Shown one piece after another: positions 40,668-49,771 of a stretch of 64,000 nucleotides of DNA. Source of the stretch: Streptomyces varsoviensis. GTDB taxonomy: Bacteria > Actinomycetota > Actinomycetes > Streptomycetales > Streptomycetaceae. The notes below the pieces were generated by a model that was given only the letters and a program-made list of their open reading frames with translations, was not told the origin of the DNA and searched no databases. The DNA lies in contig NZ_JOBF01000011.1 in the NCBI RefSeq assembly GCF_000718635.1, positions 124,001 through 188,000 of the forward strand, read 5' to 3'. The first letter of the stretch is position 1. Each line of letters starts with the position of its first letter. Made by a program: the position numbers and the translations under genes.

Positions 40668-42629
40668 GTGACAACGCCGAGCGCGAGTCCGAGTCCGAAC
40701 CTGGGTCCGAACCCGAACCCGAACCCGAGTCCGAGGCCGAGTGCCAGTCCGGGCGCGCCCCTGGGTCCGAGTCCGGGCCCGGATTGTTCAACGATTCATG
40801 GTCTCTTCGCGGCCCAGGCCGCGCGCCACCCCGAGGCCATCGCTGTCGAGGACGGCGAGCACGCGCTCACCTACGCGGAGCTCGACGCCCGCGCGGACCG
40901 GCTCGCCCAACGACTGGTGCGCCTGGGCGTGGGAACGGAGGCACGCGTCGCCGTCCTCCAACGGCGCTCTTCCGCCCTCGTCGTCTCGCTCCTGGCGGTC
41001 CTCAAGGCGGGCGCCGCCTACGTGCCCCTGCACACCGGCTACCCGCCCGCCCGGCACGCCCTGGTGACGGCCGACTCCGGGGCCGGCGTCCTGCTCGTCG
41101 ACAAGAGCTTCGCCCCCGTCGGCTTCGACCACGCCGCGCGCACCGTCGTCGTGGACGAGGACCCGGCGTCGGCCCCCGTGCCGCACCCGGCCATGGCCCC
41201 GGCTCCGGCTCCGGCCGAGCGGGGGAATGGGCGCGGCGGCCTGTCCCTGGCGTACGTGATGCACACCTCCGGTACGACGGACGCGCCCAAGTGCGTGGCC
41301 GTGACGCACGAGGCGGTCCTCGGCCTCGTAACGGACGCCAGTTGGGCGGACGGCGCGCACCGGGCCGTGCTCTTCCACGCGCCCTACGCCTTCGACGTCT
41401 CCACCTACGAGGTGTGGGTGCCGCTGCTGACCGGCGGACGGATCGTGGTGGCCCCCGACGAACCCCTCGACGGAGCGCTGCTGCACACTCTGCTGACCCG
41501 GCACGGCGTGACCGCGGTGCACGTCACCGCCGGCCTGTTCGCCGCGCTCGCCAACGACACCCCGCAGGCGTTCGCGTCCGTACGGGAAGTGCTCACCGGC
41601 GGGGACGTGGTCCCGACGCAAGCGGTGAACCGGGTCCTCGCGGCCTGCCCCGGAGTCCGCATCCGGCATCTGTACGGGCCCACCGAGACCACGCTGTTCG
41701 CCACGCACCTGGTCGTGGAGAAGCCCCTGGACGACGGCCGTCCCCTGCCGCTGGGCCGGCCGCGCGGCGGCACCAGGGCGTACGTGCTCGATGGGAGGCT
41801 CGCTCCGGTGGCGGAGGGCGAGACCGGCGAGCTGTACGTCGCGGGCCATGGCGTCGCGCGCGGCTACCTGGACCGCCCGGGGCCGACCGCGGAGCGATTT
41901 CTGGCCGACCCCTACGGCCCGCCGGGCGAGCGCATGTACCGGACGGGCGACCTGGTGCGCCTCGGCGCGGGCAGCGCGCTGGAGTTCCTGGGGCGCGGGG
42001 ACGGCCAGGTGAAGATCCGGGGCTTCCGCGTCGAACTGGGCGAGGTCGAGGCGGCTCTCGGCCGGCAGCCGGGCATCGGCCGCGCCGTCGTGACGGCGTC
42101 CCGCGAGCAGGACGGAACGGTCCGGCTCGTCGCCTACGTCGTACCGGAGCCGGAGCGCGGCCCCGGCGAACCGGCTACCGTCCGCGAACCGGCTGCCCTC
42201 CGCGAGCCCGCCAGCCCGCCTGGACCCGGCGTCCCCTCCGAACCCGTCATCCTCGAACGCCTCGGGGGCGTCCTCCCGGCGTACATGGTGCCCGCGGCGG
42301 TGGTCGTGCTGGCGGCCCTGCCCCTCACCCCCAACGGCAAGGTGGACCGCGACGCGCTGCCCGCGCCCCGGCGAGCGCCTGCCGGCGGCCGGGGCCGCCC
42401 GCCGCGCACCGAGCGGGAGAAGAAGCTGTGCGCGCTGTTCGCCACCGTGCTCGACGTCCCCGAGGTGAGCGTCGACGACAGCTTCCTGGACCTGGGCGGC
42501 GACTCCCTGCGCGCCTTCCGGCTCGTCCGGCTCATCACCTCCCACTTCGGCGTCCGCCCGAGCCTGCGCCAGGTCCTGCGTACGCCCACGGTGGCGGGCC
42601 TCGACGCGTGGCTGGAGGGGCGGGGCTGA
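40668..42629 (+). CDS. Stand-alone adenylation-carrier (A-PCP) protein
   Basis: 653 residues, GTG start. It activates an amino acid and loads it on its own carrier. Motifs: A5 LYGPTETT, A7 YRTGDL, A8 GRGDGQVKIRGFRVELGEVE, A10 PLTPNGKVD, and a carrier domain with DLGGDSLR. There is no condensation domain. Aligning by eye to GrsA, the specificity residues read D-V-Y-H-L-G-L-L-F, close to hydroxyphenylglycine codes (D-x-F/Y-H/N-L-G-L-L-C). The A3 loop is odd (TSGTTDAPKC, with Asp and Cys where Gly is usual). Residues 4-40 are an Asn-Pro/Ser-Pro repeat. It follows the halogenase and thioesterase, which probably act on the loaded residue. Confidence 0.9.
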   Translation: MTTPSASPSPNLGPNPNPNPSPRPSASPGAPLGPSPGPDCSTIHGLFAAQAARHPEAIAVEDGEHALTYAELDARADRLAQRLVRLGVGTEARVAVLQRRSSALVVSLLAVLKAGAAYVPLHTGYPPARHALVTADSGAGVLLVDKSFAPVGFDHAARTVVVDEDPASAPVPHPAMAPAPAPAERGNGRGGLSLAYVMHTSGTTDAPKCVAVTHEAVLGLVTDASWADGAHRAVLFHAPYAFDVSTYEVWVPLLTGGRIVVAPDEPLDGALLHTLLTRHGVTAVHVTAGLFAALANDTPQAFASVREVLTGGDVVPTQAVNRVLAACPGVRIRHLYGPTETTLFATHLVVEKPLDDGRPLPLGRPRGGTRAYVLDGRLAPVAEGETGELYVAGHGVARGYLDRPGPTAERFLADPYGPPGERMYRTGDLVRLGAGSALEFLGRGDGQVKIRGFRVELGEVEAALGRQPGIGRAVVTASREQDGTVRLVAYVVPEPERGPGEPATVREPAALREPASPPGPGVPSEPVILERLGGVLPAYMVPAAVVVLAALPLTPNGKVDRDALPAPRRAPAGGRGRPPRTEREKKLCALFATVLDVPEVSVDDSFLDLGGDSLRAFRLVRLITSHFGVRPSLRQVLRTPTVAGLDAWLEGRG

Positions 42630-42662
42630 GGAGCACCGCACGCGGGCGGTCCCGTTCGGCGT

Positions 42663-43229
42663 CTAGTAGGGGTGCTTCTCGGGCCTCTTCTTCCATGCCT
42701 TGTACGCGGGTTTGCCGAGTTCGGGACAGAAGTGCTCCATGCGGATGCTCCGTTCATGGATCGGCTTCTTGAAGTCCTCGTACTGGAACTCGTCGCTGAA
42801 CCCGATCTCCTGGGTGGCCTTCAGGTCCCGGCTGAAGTAGACGGCGTCGAACCGGGACCAGTAGATGGCGCTCATGCACATCGGGCACGGCTGACCGCTG
42901 GTGTAGATCTCGCAGCCCTTGAGCATCCTGGCCCGCCACGGCTCCGGGTCCTGGGAGTTGGGGTCGCGCCGGACGAGCTTCAGCGTGCTCTTGTTCCGGT
43001 GCTCCACCGCGATCGACGGCGCCTTCGGGTTCAGGACCTGAATCGCCTTGCGGATGGCTTCCACCTCGCCGTGTGCCGTGGGGTCGCCGGTCAGCAGGAC
43101 CCGGTTCTGACCGCGGGCGATGATCTCGTCGTCACGGGTGATCACCGCGCCGAACGGCCCGCCCCAGCCGTTCACCACCGACTCCATCGCGAGGCGCACC
43201 GCCTCTTTCATGAACAATTCCTCGGCCAT
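42663..43229 (-). CDS. Nucleoside/guanine deaminase-type zinc enzyme
   Basis: 188 residues; GGAGAGG precedes the ATG. The cytidine-deaminase-fold zinc site is clear: His53-Gly54-Glu55 (variant of the HAE motif, keeping the proton-shuttling Glu) and Pro114-Cys115-x-x-Cys118. The length and C-terminal extension fit guanine deaminase and related purine or pterin deaminases. It converges on the adenylation gene with only 33 bp between, and is probably not part of the cluster's chemistry, although deaminases do occur in nucleoside pathways. Confidence 0.9.
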   Translation of the reverse strand: MAEELFMKEAVRLAMESVVNGWGGPFGAVITRDDEIIARGQNRVLLTGDPTAHGEVEAIRKAIQVLNPKAPSIAVEHRNKSTLKLVRRDPNSQDPEPWRARMLKGCEIYTSGQPCPMCMSAIYWSRFDAVYFSRDLKATQEIGFSDEFQYEDFKKPIHERSIRMEHFCPELGKPAYKAWKKRPEKHPY

Positions 43230-43422
43230 GACGCGCCTCTCCGGCAGCCGTCTCCCGTCGCTCCGGCGACCCCGGCAGTCTCACGGCGGACTCACGTCGG
43301 ACGTCGGATTCAAGACGAGAACGGGCAAATAGGAACATCTGCTCCTCTCCGAAGATAGTCGCCGCCCCGGGCCGGGCAACTCGGGCCACCCGCACGCGCC
43401 GGACCTCGGCCCAGGGACTGGG

Positions 43423-44616
43423 CTACGGGCCCAGGTCACCGCGGCGTACGAGCTCGGCGGGCCGGTCGGTGGTGATGGTGCTCGCTCCCGAGGGGGTCAT
43501 GGTCAGGGTGTGATGGCCGATCGTGGGACGATCGAGCCGGTCCCAGGCCCCGTAGGCGGCCTCGATCTCGTGCCACAGGCGGCGCGGGCCGTGCTGACGG
43601 ACCCGGAAGGACGCGGCGTCGCGCCCGTCGTAGTCGACGCTCGCCCAGGACGTCGACTCGGTGTCGGCGACCCACAGCCGGGTGTGCACCGCGTCCGCCG
43701 CAGGTGCGCTGTCCCAGGAGAACCAGGCGCCGGGAACGGTGACGCCGAGGTGGAACTCGGCGTCGAGGTCTCCGCCGGCCACCGCCCACGGCGAGAGCGC
43801 CGTACGCGTCTCCTCCGGAACCTCTCCCGCGCGCGGGAGGCCGCGGTCGAGGGCGGCGTCGGTGTGCTGGCCGCGCAGGACCATGTACGAGCCGAAGGCG
43901 GTGAACGGCCCGGAGGCGGTGCCGTCCGGGCGCCGGGTCAGGGTCAGGGTGCCGTAGCAGCACCAAGGGCTGTCCCACGGAGTGACGATGCGGCCGTACG
44001 GGGCGGTCTGAGCCGGCCACGCGGGCGGCACGGCCCGCACCGAGCAGGTCGCCAGAACCCGCTCGTACGGACCGCCGCCCGGCTCGCCCTCGGCCCCGTC
44101 CCCCAGGACGCGGCGGGGCGCGAACCCGGCGGCCGCCAGGTTGCGCCCGGCCTCGGCGTACAGGCCGGGATCGATCTCGACGGTCGTCACCCGATCCGCG
44201 CCCAATCGCGCGCACAGCAGCGCCGTGTTGAACCCGGTGCCCGTACCGATCTCCAGAACTCGCATCCCGTCGTCGAGAGCGGCCAGTTCGAGAGCCCGGA
44301 CGACCATCGACGGCATGGACGCCGACGACGACGGGATACGGGCCCCGTCGTCGGTGGTCCGGAACTGGGTGACCAGTGGCGCGTCGTCATAGGCCGCCGC
44401 CAGCCACCCCTCCGCGTCCACCCGCCGGTCGACCGACCGGTAGCCGCCGCTCCCGTCCCGCACCCACACCCGCTCCGGGAGGAAGAGGTGGCGCGGCACG
44501 GCCCGCAGAACGTCCGCATACGGCTCGGGCACCGGCCGTCGCAGCCGCTCGCCGATCCGCCTGAGCAGCCCTTCCGCCAGCCGCGCCGGCGCGTCATCGG
44601 TCACGGTCACTGCCAC
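43423..44616 (-). CDS. Protein-L-isoaspartate methyltransferase-like protein
   Basis: 397 residues; GAGGGAG precedes the GTG. The PIMT-like core has SSSASMPSMVVRALE (substrate region) and the SAM motif VLEIGTGTGFNTALL (about residues 118-132), then the VATCSVRAVPPAW strand. The C-terminal 180 residues are an extra domain seen in actinobacterial members. True PIMTs repair isoaspartate; in RiPP clusters such enzymes methylate an Asp and drive aspartimide formation. The cores here contain Asp (GATDAHF), so a link is possible, but the gene is outside the tight operon. Confidence 0.82.
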   Translation of the reverse strand: MAVTVTDDAPARLAEGLLRRIGERLRRPVPEPYADVLRAVPRHLFLPERVWVRDGSGGYRSVDRRVDAEGWLAAAYDDAPLVTQFRTTDDGARIPSSSASMPSMVVRALELAALDDGMRVLEIGTGTGFNTALLCARLGADRVTTVEIDPGLYAEAGRNLAAAGFAPRRVLGDGAEGEPGGGPYERVLATCSVRAVPPAWPAQTAPYGRIVTPWDSPWCCYGTLTLTRRPDGTASGPFTAFGSYMVLRGQHTDAALDRGLPRAGEVPEETRTALSPWAVAGGDLDAEFHLGVTVPGAWFSWDSAPAADAVHTRLWVADTESTSWASVDYDGRDAASFRVRQHGPRRLWHEIEAAYGAWDRLDRPTIGHHTLTMTPSGASTITTDRPAELVRRGDLGP

Positions 44617-44793
44617 CGCTACTCCCTCGCTCCACCTGGTACCTCCTGCCGTTCGCCGTCACGGTAGGGGCCGCGGTCTCGTACGGGCAGGGCGTACGCG
44701 GGCGGGCGGGGGCTGATGCGGCGCGCGCCCCCTGGCCACCGGCGCTCAGGCTGTCCGAGCCCGACCGCCTGACCGCCCGGCCGCCCGACTGGC

Positions 44794-46071
44794 CTACGCG
44801 CTTTCCGCCGCCGTCTGTGGGGCGCGGGGAGACCTGACGCGTAGGACGATCAGCAAGGCGGAGGCGAGCAGTATGGCGCCGGAAATGGTGAAGACGGTGA
44901 CGGTGCCGCCGAGGCCGAACATCACGCCGCCCGCGGCGGCTCCGCCGGCGATGGCGGACTGGACGCCGACGACCACGAGGCCGCCGGCGCTCTCCGCCTG
45001 GTCGGGGACCATGCGGGTCGCCCAGTTCGACCACGCCACGGACACGCCGCCGAAGGCCAGGCCCCAGAGGATCACGAGGGCCACGTAGCCGACCTGCCCG
45101 GCGGGGAGCAGAGCCAGGCCCAGGGCCGCGGCGCCCATCAGCACCGGCGTCAGGGTCAGCGTCAGGCGCAGGCTGATCTGCAGCAGCCAGCCGGCCGCCA
45201 GCGTGCCGACGAAATTGGCGACGCCGAAGACGAAAAGCAGCAGCGCCAGTTTGTCGGCGTCGACCGACATGATGTTTTCCAGGGCGGGCCGGATATAGGT
45301 GAACAGTGCGTAGTGCCCGATGTGCACCAGCAGCATCCCGACAATTCCCACCCCGAAACCGGGGCGCCGCAATACCTCCCACAAAGTGCCCAGCCGCGCC
45401 GTTCCATGGGGCGCCATGCGGGGCAGCGTGAACCATTGGAACAACAGCGTCACCACGCCGAGCCCGGCGGCTGCCAGGAACGTGTTGCGCCAGCCGGAGA
45501 GGTCGCCGAGGTAGCTGCCGAGCGGCACCGCCACGATGGTCGCCACCGCGATCCCGCTGAAGATGATCGACACGGCCCGCGGCACCAGGGCCGCGGGCAC
45601 CAGGCGCATCGCCACGGCCGCCGCCATGCTCCAGAAACCGCCGAGCGCGACGCCCAGCAGAATCCGCATCACCATCAACATGGCCATATTGGAGGCCACG
45701 GCGACCAGCAGATTGGAGACGATCAACAAGACGGTGAAGCCGAGCAGTACGTATCGGCGGTCGATCCGCCGGGTCAGGCTCGCCGTCAGCAGTCCGGACA
45801 GCATCGCGGCCACCGCCGTGACCGTCACCGCCTGTCCCGCGAGGGCTTCCGATATTCCCAGATCGGCGGCCATCGGGGTCAGCAGGCTGGCCGGCAGGTA
45901 TTCCGCCGTCAGCAATGCGAAAACCCCCACCGCCAGCGAGAACACCGCCGCCCATGCCGATGACGCGGGTTCCGGCGGTATCTGTTCCGCGTCGGCCGCC
46001 GTTCCGGAGTCGGTATCGGGTGCGGTGTCGCACACATCGCTGCTCAACGGTTTACTTCCCTCGAATCGCAT
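44794..46071 (-). CDS. MFS transporter, AraJ/NepI-type exporter
   Basis: 425 residues with 12 membrane helices; the DHA1-type pattern includes LTASLTRRIDRRYVLLG after helix 2 (motif A variant) and LVAVASNMAMLMVMRILLGVALGGFWSM in helices 3-4. Relatives export sugars, arabinose or purine nucleosides and drugs. It is divergent from an AraC regulator with only 43 bp between, so that protein likely controls it. The ribosome site is weak. Confidence 0.9.
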   Translation of the reverse strand: MRFEGSKPLSSDVCDTAPDTDSGTAADAEQIPPEPASSAWAAVFSLAVGVFALLTAEYLPASLLTPMAADLGISEALAGQAVTVTAVAAMLSGLLTASLTRRIDRRYVLLGFTVLLIVSNLLVAVASNMAMLMVMRILLGVALGGFWSMAAAVAMRLVPAALVPRAVSIIFSGIAVATIVAVPLGSYLGDLSGWRNTFLAAAGLGVVTLLFQWFTLPRMAPHGTARLGTLWEVLRRPGFGVGIVGMLLVHIGHYALFTYIRPALENIMSVDADKLALLLFVFGVANFVGTLAAGWLLQISLRLTLTLTPVLMGAAALGLALLPAGQVGYVALVILWGLAFGGVSVAWSNWATRMVPDQAESAGGLVVVGVQSAIAGGAAAGGVMFGLGGTVTVFTISGAILLASALLIVLRVRSPRAPQTAAESA

Positions 46072-46074
46072 GAA

Positions 46075-46103
46075 AAGTTCAGGTCAAGCCTGCACGCGAA
46101 CTT
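46075..46103. promoter_or_regulatory. Inverted repeat between the MFS and AraC genes
   Basis: AAGTTC (46075-46080) and GAACTT (46098-46103) with a 17-bp spacer fill the 43-bp divergent gap. A likely site for the AraC protein, overlapping both starts. Confidence 0.45.
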
Positions 46104-46114
46104 CAGGATGAGCT

Positions 46115-47215
46115 ATGACAGAAAGTCTGCAATCTTTGATCGAGGCTCCGGGGGAGGGGGGCGGCGGAACCGAGAAAGCCGGAGGAGCCGACGAACCCGG
46201 GGCGCCCGGAGAGGTCTGCGGGCTCGATGAGTCCGGGGGGCGGTTCGCCCTGTCGTCCGACCTCATCAGCGAGTTGCTGACCAGCATGCGGCTGCGCGGC
46301 GTCCGCTACCGCCGCGTCCAAGCGGGCCCGCGATTCGGCGTCACCTTCGACGCCAAACCCGGACGCGCCTATTTCCACTTCCTCGCCGTCGGCTCCGCCG
46401 TCCTGCGCACCCAGGACGGGACTCTCCACGAACTCGCGGCCGGCAACGCCGTATTCATGCCGCACGGCCAGGGCCATCAACTGCTCTCCGGGCCGGATAT
46501 ACCGGCCCGCGGCATAGAGAGTTTCGCGGCCGTCCCCCTCAGCAACGCCGTCTGCGCCGTGGACGCCTGCCCGAGCACCGACCCCGCGCCCAGCGCGATC
46601 TTCTTCACCGGCTCCATGGAGTTCGACCTCGGCGGAATGCAGGGGCTCAGCCAGCTCATGCCCGAGATCATGCTGGTCAATGCCGTGGGAAAGCGCTACC
46701 CGGGGCTCATGCCGATTCTCGCGTCCATGCGGCGCGAACTCGGCTCCGCCCGCGTGGGGTTCGCCGGCATCCTCGCCCGGCTGGCCGAAGTGGCGGCGGC
46801 CATGATCGTACGGGGCTGGATCGAATGCGGCTGCGACAGCAGCTCCGGCCTCGTCGCCGCCCTGCGCGACCCGCGCCTGGCCCGCGCCATCCTGGCCCTG
46901 CACCGGGAGCCCGGCCGCCACTGGACCGTCGCGGAACTGGCGGCCGAGTGCAACGTCTCCCGGTCCGTCTTCGCCGACCGGTTCCAGGCCACGATCGGCG
47001 TGCCGCCGCTGCGGTACGCGACGGAGCTGCGGATGCTGCTCGCCGGGCAGTGGCTGGCCCAGGACACGCTGTCGATCCAGTCCGTGGCGCTGCGCCTCGG
47101 CTACACCTCCCAGGCCGCTTTCAGCCGCGCCTTCAAGCGCGTCACGGGCCACTCGCCCGGTGCCCGCAGGGGTGCGACCGCCCTGGCGGAGGCGGTGGGG
47201 CCGAGCGCCGGGTGA
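46115..47215 (+). CDS. AraC-family regulator with cupin N-terminus
   Basis: 366 residues; AGGA precedes the ATG. A Gly/Glu-rich first 40 residues lead into a cupin effector domain (FHFLAVGSAVLRTQDG, then AAGNAVFMPHGQGHQL, about residues 85-130). The two AraC helix-turn-helix motifs are at the C-terminus (WTVAELAAECNVSRSVFADRFQ and SIQSVALRLGYTSQAAFSRAFKRVTGHSPG). Cupin_6-type AraC proteins often control a divergent exporter or oxidoreductase, which fits the MFS gene beside it. Confidence 0.92.
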   Translation: MTESLQSLIEAPGEGGGGTEKAGGADEPGAPGEVCGLDESGGRFALSSDLISELLTSMRLRGVRYRRVQAGPRFGVTFDAKPGRAYFHFLAVGSAVLRTQDGTLHELAAGNAVFMPHGQGHQLLSGPDIPARGIESFAAVPLSNAVCAVDACPSTDPAPSAIFFTGSMEFDLGGMQGLSQLMPEIMLVNAVGKRYPGLMPILASMRRELGSARVGFAGILARLAEVAAAMIVRGWIECGCDSSSGLVAALRDPRLARAILALHREPGRHWTVAELAAECNVSRSVFADRFQATIGVPPLRYATELRMLLAGQWLAQDTLSIQSVALRLGYTSQAAFSRAFKRVTGHSPGARRGATALAEAVGPSAG

Positions 47216-47506
47216 GCGGGTTGGCTGGCACGGGAGGCCGGGCCGCAGCCCGCTCGGGCAGGACAGCCGCGGCCCGCTCGGGCAGGACACCTGACGATCC
47301 GCGCCGCGGGAAGGCGCGGCATCTGTCGAGGGACTGCGGCTCCGGGGGCTGCGTAGCGTGGCCGGAGGAGAGAGAAGCGGCACCCCGGGGCGTACCAGGG
47401 CGTGGTCCGTACCGCGGGCCGGTGGGGGCGAGGCGCGTGGGGCGGGGCCGGGGCGCGTGTGGGGGCGCCGCGACGCATCGATGAGAGACAGAAGGCGCAC
47501 CGAACG

Positions 47507-49603
47507 ATGAAGCGACCGCTGACCTACCCTGCCACCCGCGTCGAGGACGAGCGGGAGGTCGTCGCCGGGATCGACTACCCCGACCCCTACCGGTGGCTGG
47601 AGGAGGAGACCGACGAGACGGCGGCCTGGCAGCGGGCCCAGAACCTCCTCACCGATCAACTCGTGCGCGACACGCCGCACTTCGAGCGGCTGCGGGAACT
47701 CGTCGGGCAGTGCGCCGCCGACGGCACCGGCTCGCCCAACTGGATGGTCGATCCCACCCCCCAGTTCGCGGGCGGGCGCTGGTTCCGGCTGGGGCGGCCC
47801 GGCGGCGCCGACGGCCCGGCCTACCCGGAGGCCGCCGCGGTCATCGTCGCCGACACCCTGGAGGAGGAGGGCCGGGTCCTGCTCGACCCCCGGGCCAACG
47901 GCATCCAGCACGTCTTCTGGCTCGCGCCCGCCCCCGACGGCCGGACGTTCGCCGTCGGCGTCACCGCGGACGGCGGCGAACTCGGTGAGATCCGCCTCTA
48001 CGACGCCGACTCGGGGGACCGGCTGCCCGACGACATCCCGCACCGCTCCCACGGCCCGCTGGTCGTCCCGCAGTGGACGCCCGACAGCGCCGGGTTCTTC
48101 TACACCGCCGCGGACCCCGCGGGCGAGCAGTACGCCTTCCCCGTCTACTACCACCGCGTCGGCGCCGCCGCGGCGACGGTCCCGGAGCCGGTGGACGCCC
48201 CCGACGTGCCCCTCGTCCAGGTCGACCCCGCGGGCCGGTACGCGGTCGCCACCAGCGTGTGGGCCCTGCCGCGCTACGTCTGCGAACTCCCCGGACGCGC
48301 CTGGCGGCCCTTCGTCCAGGGCGTCGACGCGACCGTGCTGGGCGTGATCGACGGCGACCGGTACCTCGCCGTCACCAACCACGACGCGCCCCGGGGCCGC
48401 GTGATCGCCATCGCCTTCGACAGCCCCGACCCGAGCGACCCGGCCGGCTGGCAGGAGATCGTGCCGGAATCCGACCGCGTGCTGGGCCATGTGCGCCTGA
48501 TCGGCGGCCGGCTCGTGGTCACCGGCTCCGTGGACACCGAGGCCAGGGCCTGGGTCTTCGACCGCGACGGCACCGAGCTGGAGGAAGTGCCGCTGTCCGG
48601 CGCGGGCGCCTTTCCCAACGACGCGCTGCCGCACAACGCCCTGACGCCCGACGGCCACCCGGACGAATTCGTCTTCCTCTACTCGACCCCGCTCTCCTCG
48701 CCGGGCCTGTACCGCTACCGCCTGGGATCGGGGCGCGTGGAGACCGTACGGGCGCCGCGCGTGACCCTGCCGGGGGCCGAGGTGTCGCTGCGCTGGGCCG
48801 AGTCCCGCGACGGCACCCGGGTCCCGTACCACCTCGTCCTCCCGCACGGCGCCGACGGCGCGGAGCCGCTGCCCACGCTGATCACCGCGTACGGCGGCGG
48901 CCGCGTCGCCTGGCCCGCCCAGTACCCCGGCCCGTCGGCCGCGTTCGTCGCCTCCGGCGGGGCGCTCGTCATCTCCCACCAGCGGGGCGGCGCCGACCTG
49001 GGGTCCGACTGGGCCGACGCCGGCCGGCAGGGCAGGAAGCAGACCAGCTTCGACGACCTGTACGCCATCGCCGAACACCTCCTGGCCACCGGCGTCACCA
49101 CCACCGACCGGCTCGCGGTCACCGGCTGGAGCAACGGCGGCATCATGGCGGGCGCCGTCTTCGCCCAGCGCCCCGACCTGTGGGCGGCCGTCGTCGCCCA
49201 GTGCCCGATCCTCGACCTGGTGGGCAGCGGCCGGGACCCGTACGGCCGATTCGCCGTCCCGCACGAGTTCGGCGGCGGCTTCGAGACCCCCGAAGCGGTC
49301 CGCCACCTCGCGTCGATGTCGGCCTACCAACTGGTCGACGGGACCGCCCCGAGCTACCCGTGGTTCTACGTCCACGCCGGAGCCGTCGACTCCGCCTGTC
49401 CTCCCGGCCAGATCCGCAAGACCGTCGCCCGCGTCCAGGCCGCCGCCGGCCCGGACACGCCCGCTCTCGTCCGCGTCTGGGAGGGCGTCGGCCACGGCAT
49501 GGCCTCCGGCCGCTCCGAAGCCGTCCTCCACACCGCCTATTGGCTCGCCTTCGTCATGCGACGCCTCGGCATGACGCCGGCGGCCCTCGGCGGTGACCGC
49601 TGA
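47507..49603 (+). CDS. Prolyl oligopeptidase (S9A)
   Basis: 698 residues from the ATG at 47507. It cleaves after proline in short peptides in the cytosol. The N-terminal PYRWLEE (DPYRWLE motif) is family-typical, a beta-propeller follows, and the C-terminal hydrolase has Ser in VTGWSNGG, Asp in HAGAVDSACPP and His in GVGHGM. The GGSNGG of classical POPs is changed to GWSNGG. It lies 5 kb from the RiPP cluster whose cores contain Pro-Arg; a role in peptide trimming is possible but unproven. The 291-bp region upstream holds a 28-bp direct repeat (CCCGCTCGGGCAGGACA core) and no gene. Confidence 0.9.
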   Translation: MKRPLTYPATRVEDEREVVAGIDYPDPYRWLEEETDETAAWQRAQNLLTDQLVRDTPHFERLRELVGQCAADGTGSPNWMVDPTPQFAGGRWFRLGRPGGADGPAYPEAAAVIVADTLEEEGRVLLDPRANGIQHVFWLAPAPDGRTFAVGVTADGGELGEIRLYDADSGDRLPDDIPHRSHGPLVVPQWTPDSAGFFYTAADPAGEQYAFPVYYHRVGAAAATVPEPVDAPDVPLVQVDPAGRYAVATSVWALPRYVCELPGRAWRPFVQGVDATVLGVIDGDRYLAVTNHDAPRGRVIAIAFDSPDPSDPAGWQEIVPESDRVLGHVRLIGGRLVVTGSVDTEARAWVFDRDGTELEEVPLSGAGAFPNDALPHNALTPDGHPDEFVFLYSTPLSSPGLYRYRLGSGRVETVRAPRVTLPGAEVSLRWAESRDGTRVPYHLVLPHGADGAEPLPTLITAYGGGRVAWPAQYPGPSAAFVASGGALVISHQRGGADLGSDWADAGRQGRKQTSFDDLYAIAEHLLATGVTTTDRLAVTGWSNGGIMAGAVFAQRPDLWAAVVAQCPILDLVGSGRDPYGRFAVPHEFGGGFETPEAVRHLASMSAYQLVDGTAPSYPWFYVHAGAVDSACPPGQIRKTVARVQAAAGPDTPALVRVWEGVGHGMASGRSEAVLHTAYWLAFVMRRLGMTPAALGGDR

Positions 49604-49674
49604 CGACGGGCCTGTGGGACGGCGCCCGGGGACGCTCGCTCGACGGTTCCGCGCGCCCTCACGCGCGTACGGGG

Positions 49675-49708
49675 CCTTACGTGCGTACGTGGCCGTACGC
49701 GCGTAAGG
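49675..49708. terminator. Long hairpin after the prolyl oligopeptidase gene
   Basis: CCTTACGTGCGTACG (49675-49689) pairs with CGTACGCGCGTAAGG (49694-49708), one G-U, with a 4-base loop. It may end the peptidase transcript; being 64 bp before the TetR start, it could also be an operator. Confidence 0.6.
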
Positions 49709-49771
49709 GCGCGGCCCCGTCGGGCCGGGGGCAACTGCACTGCACGGTGTAGGCTTCCCGCGGAGGTGGCG

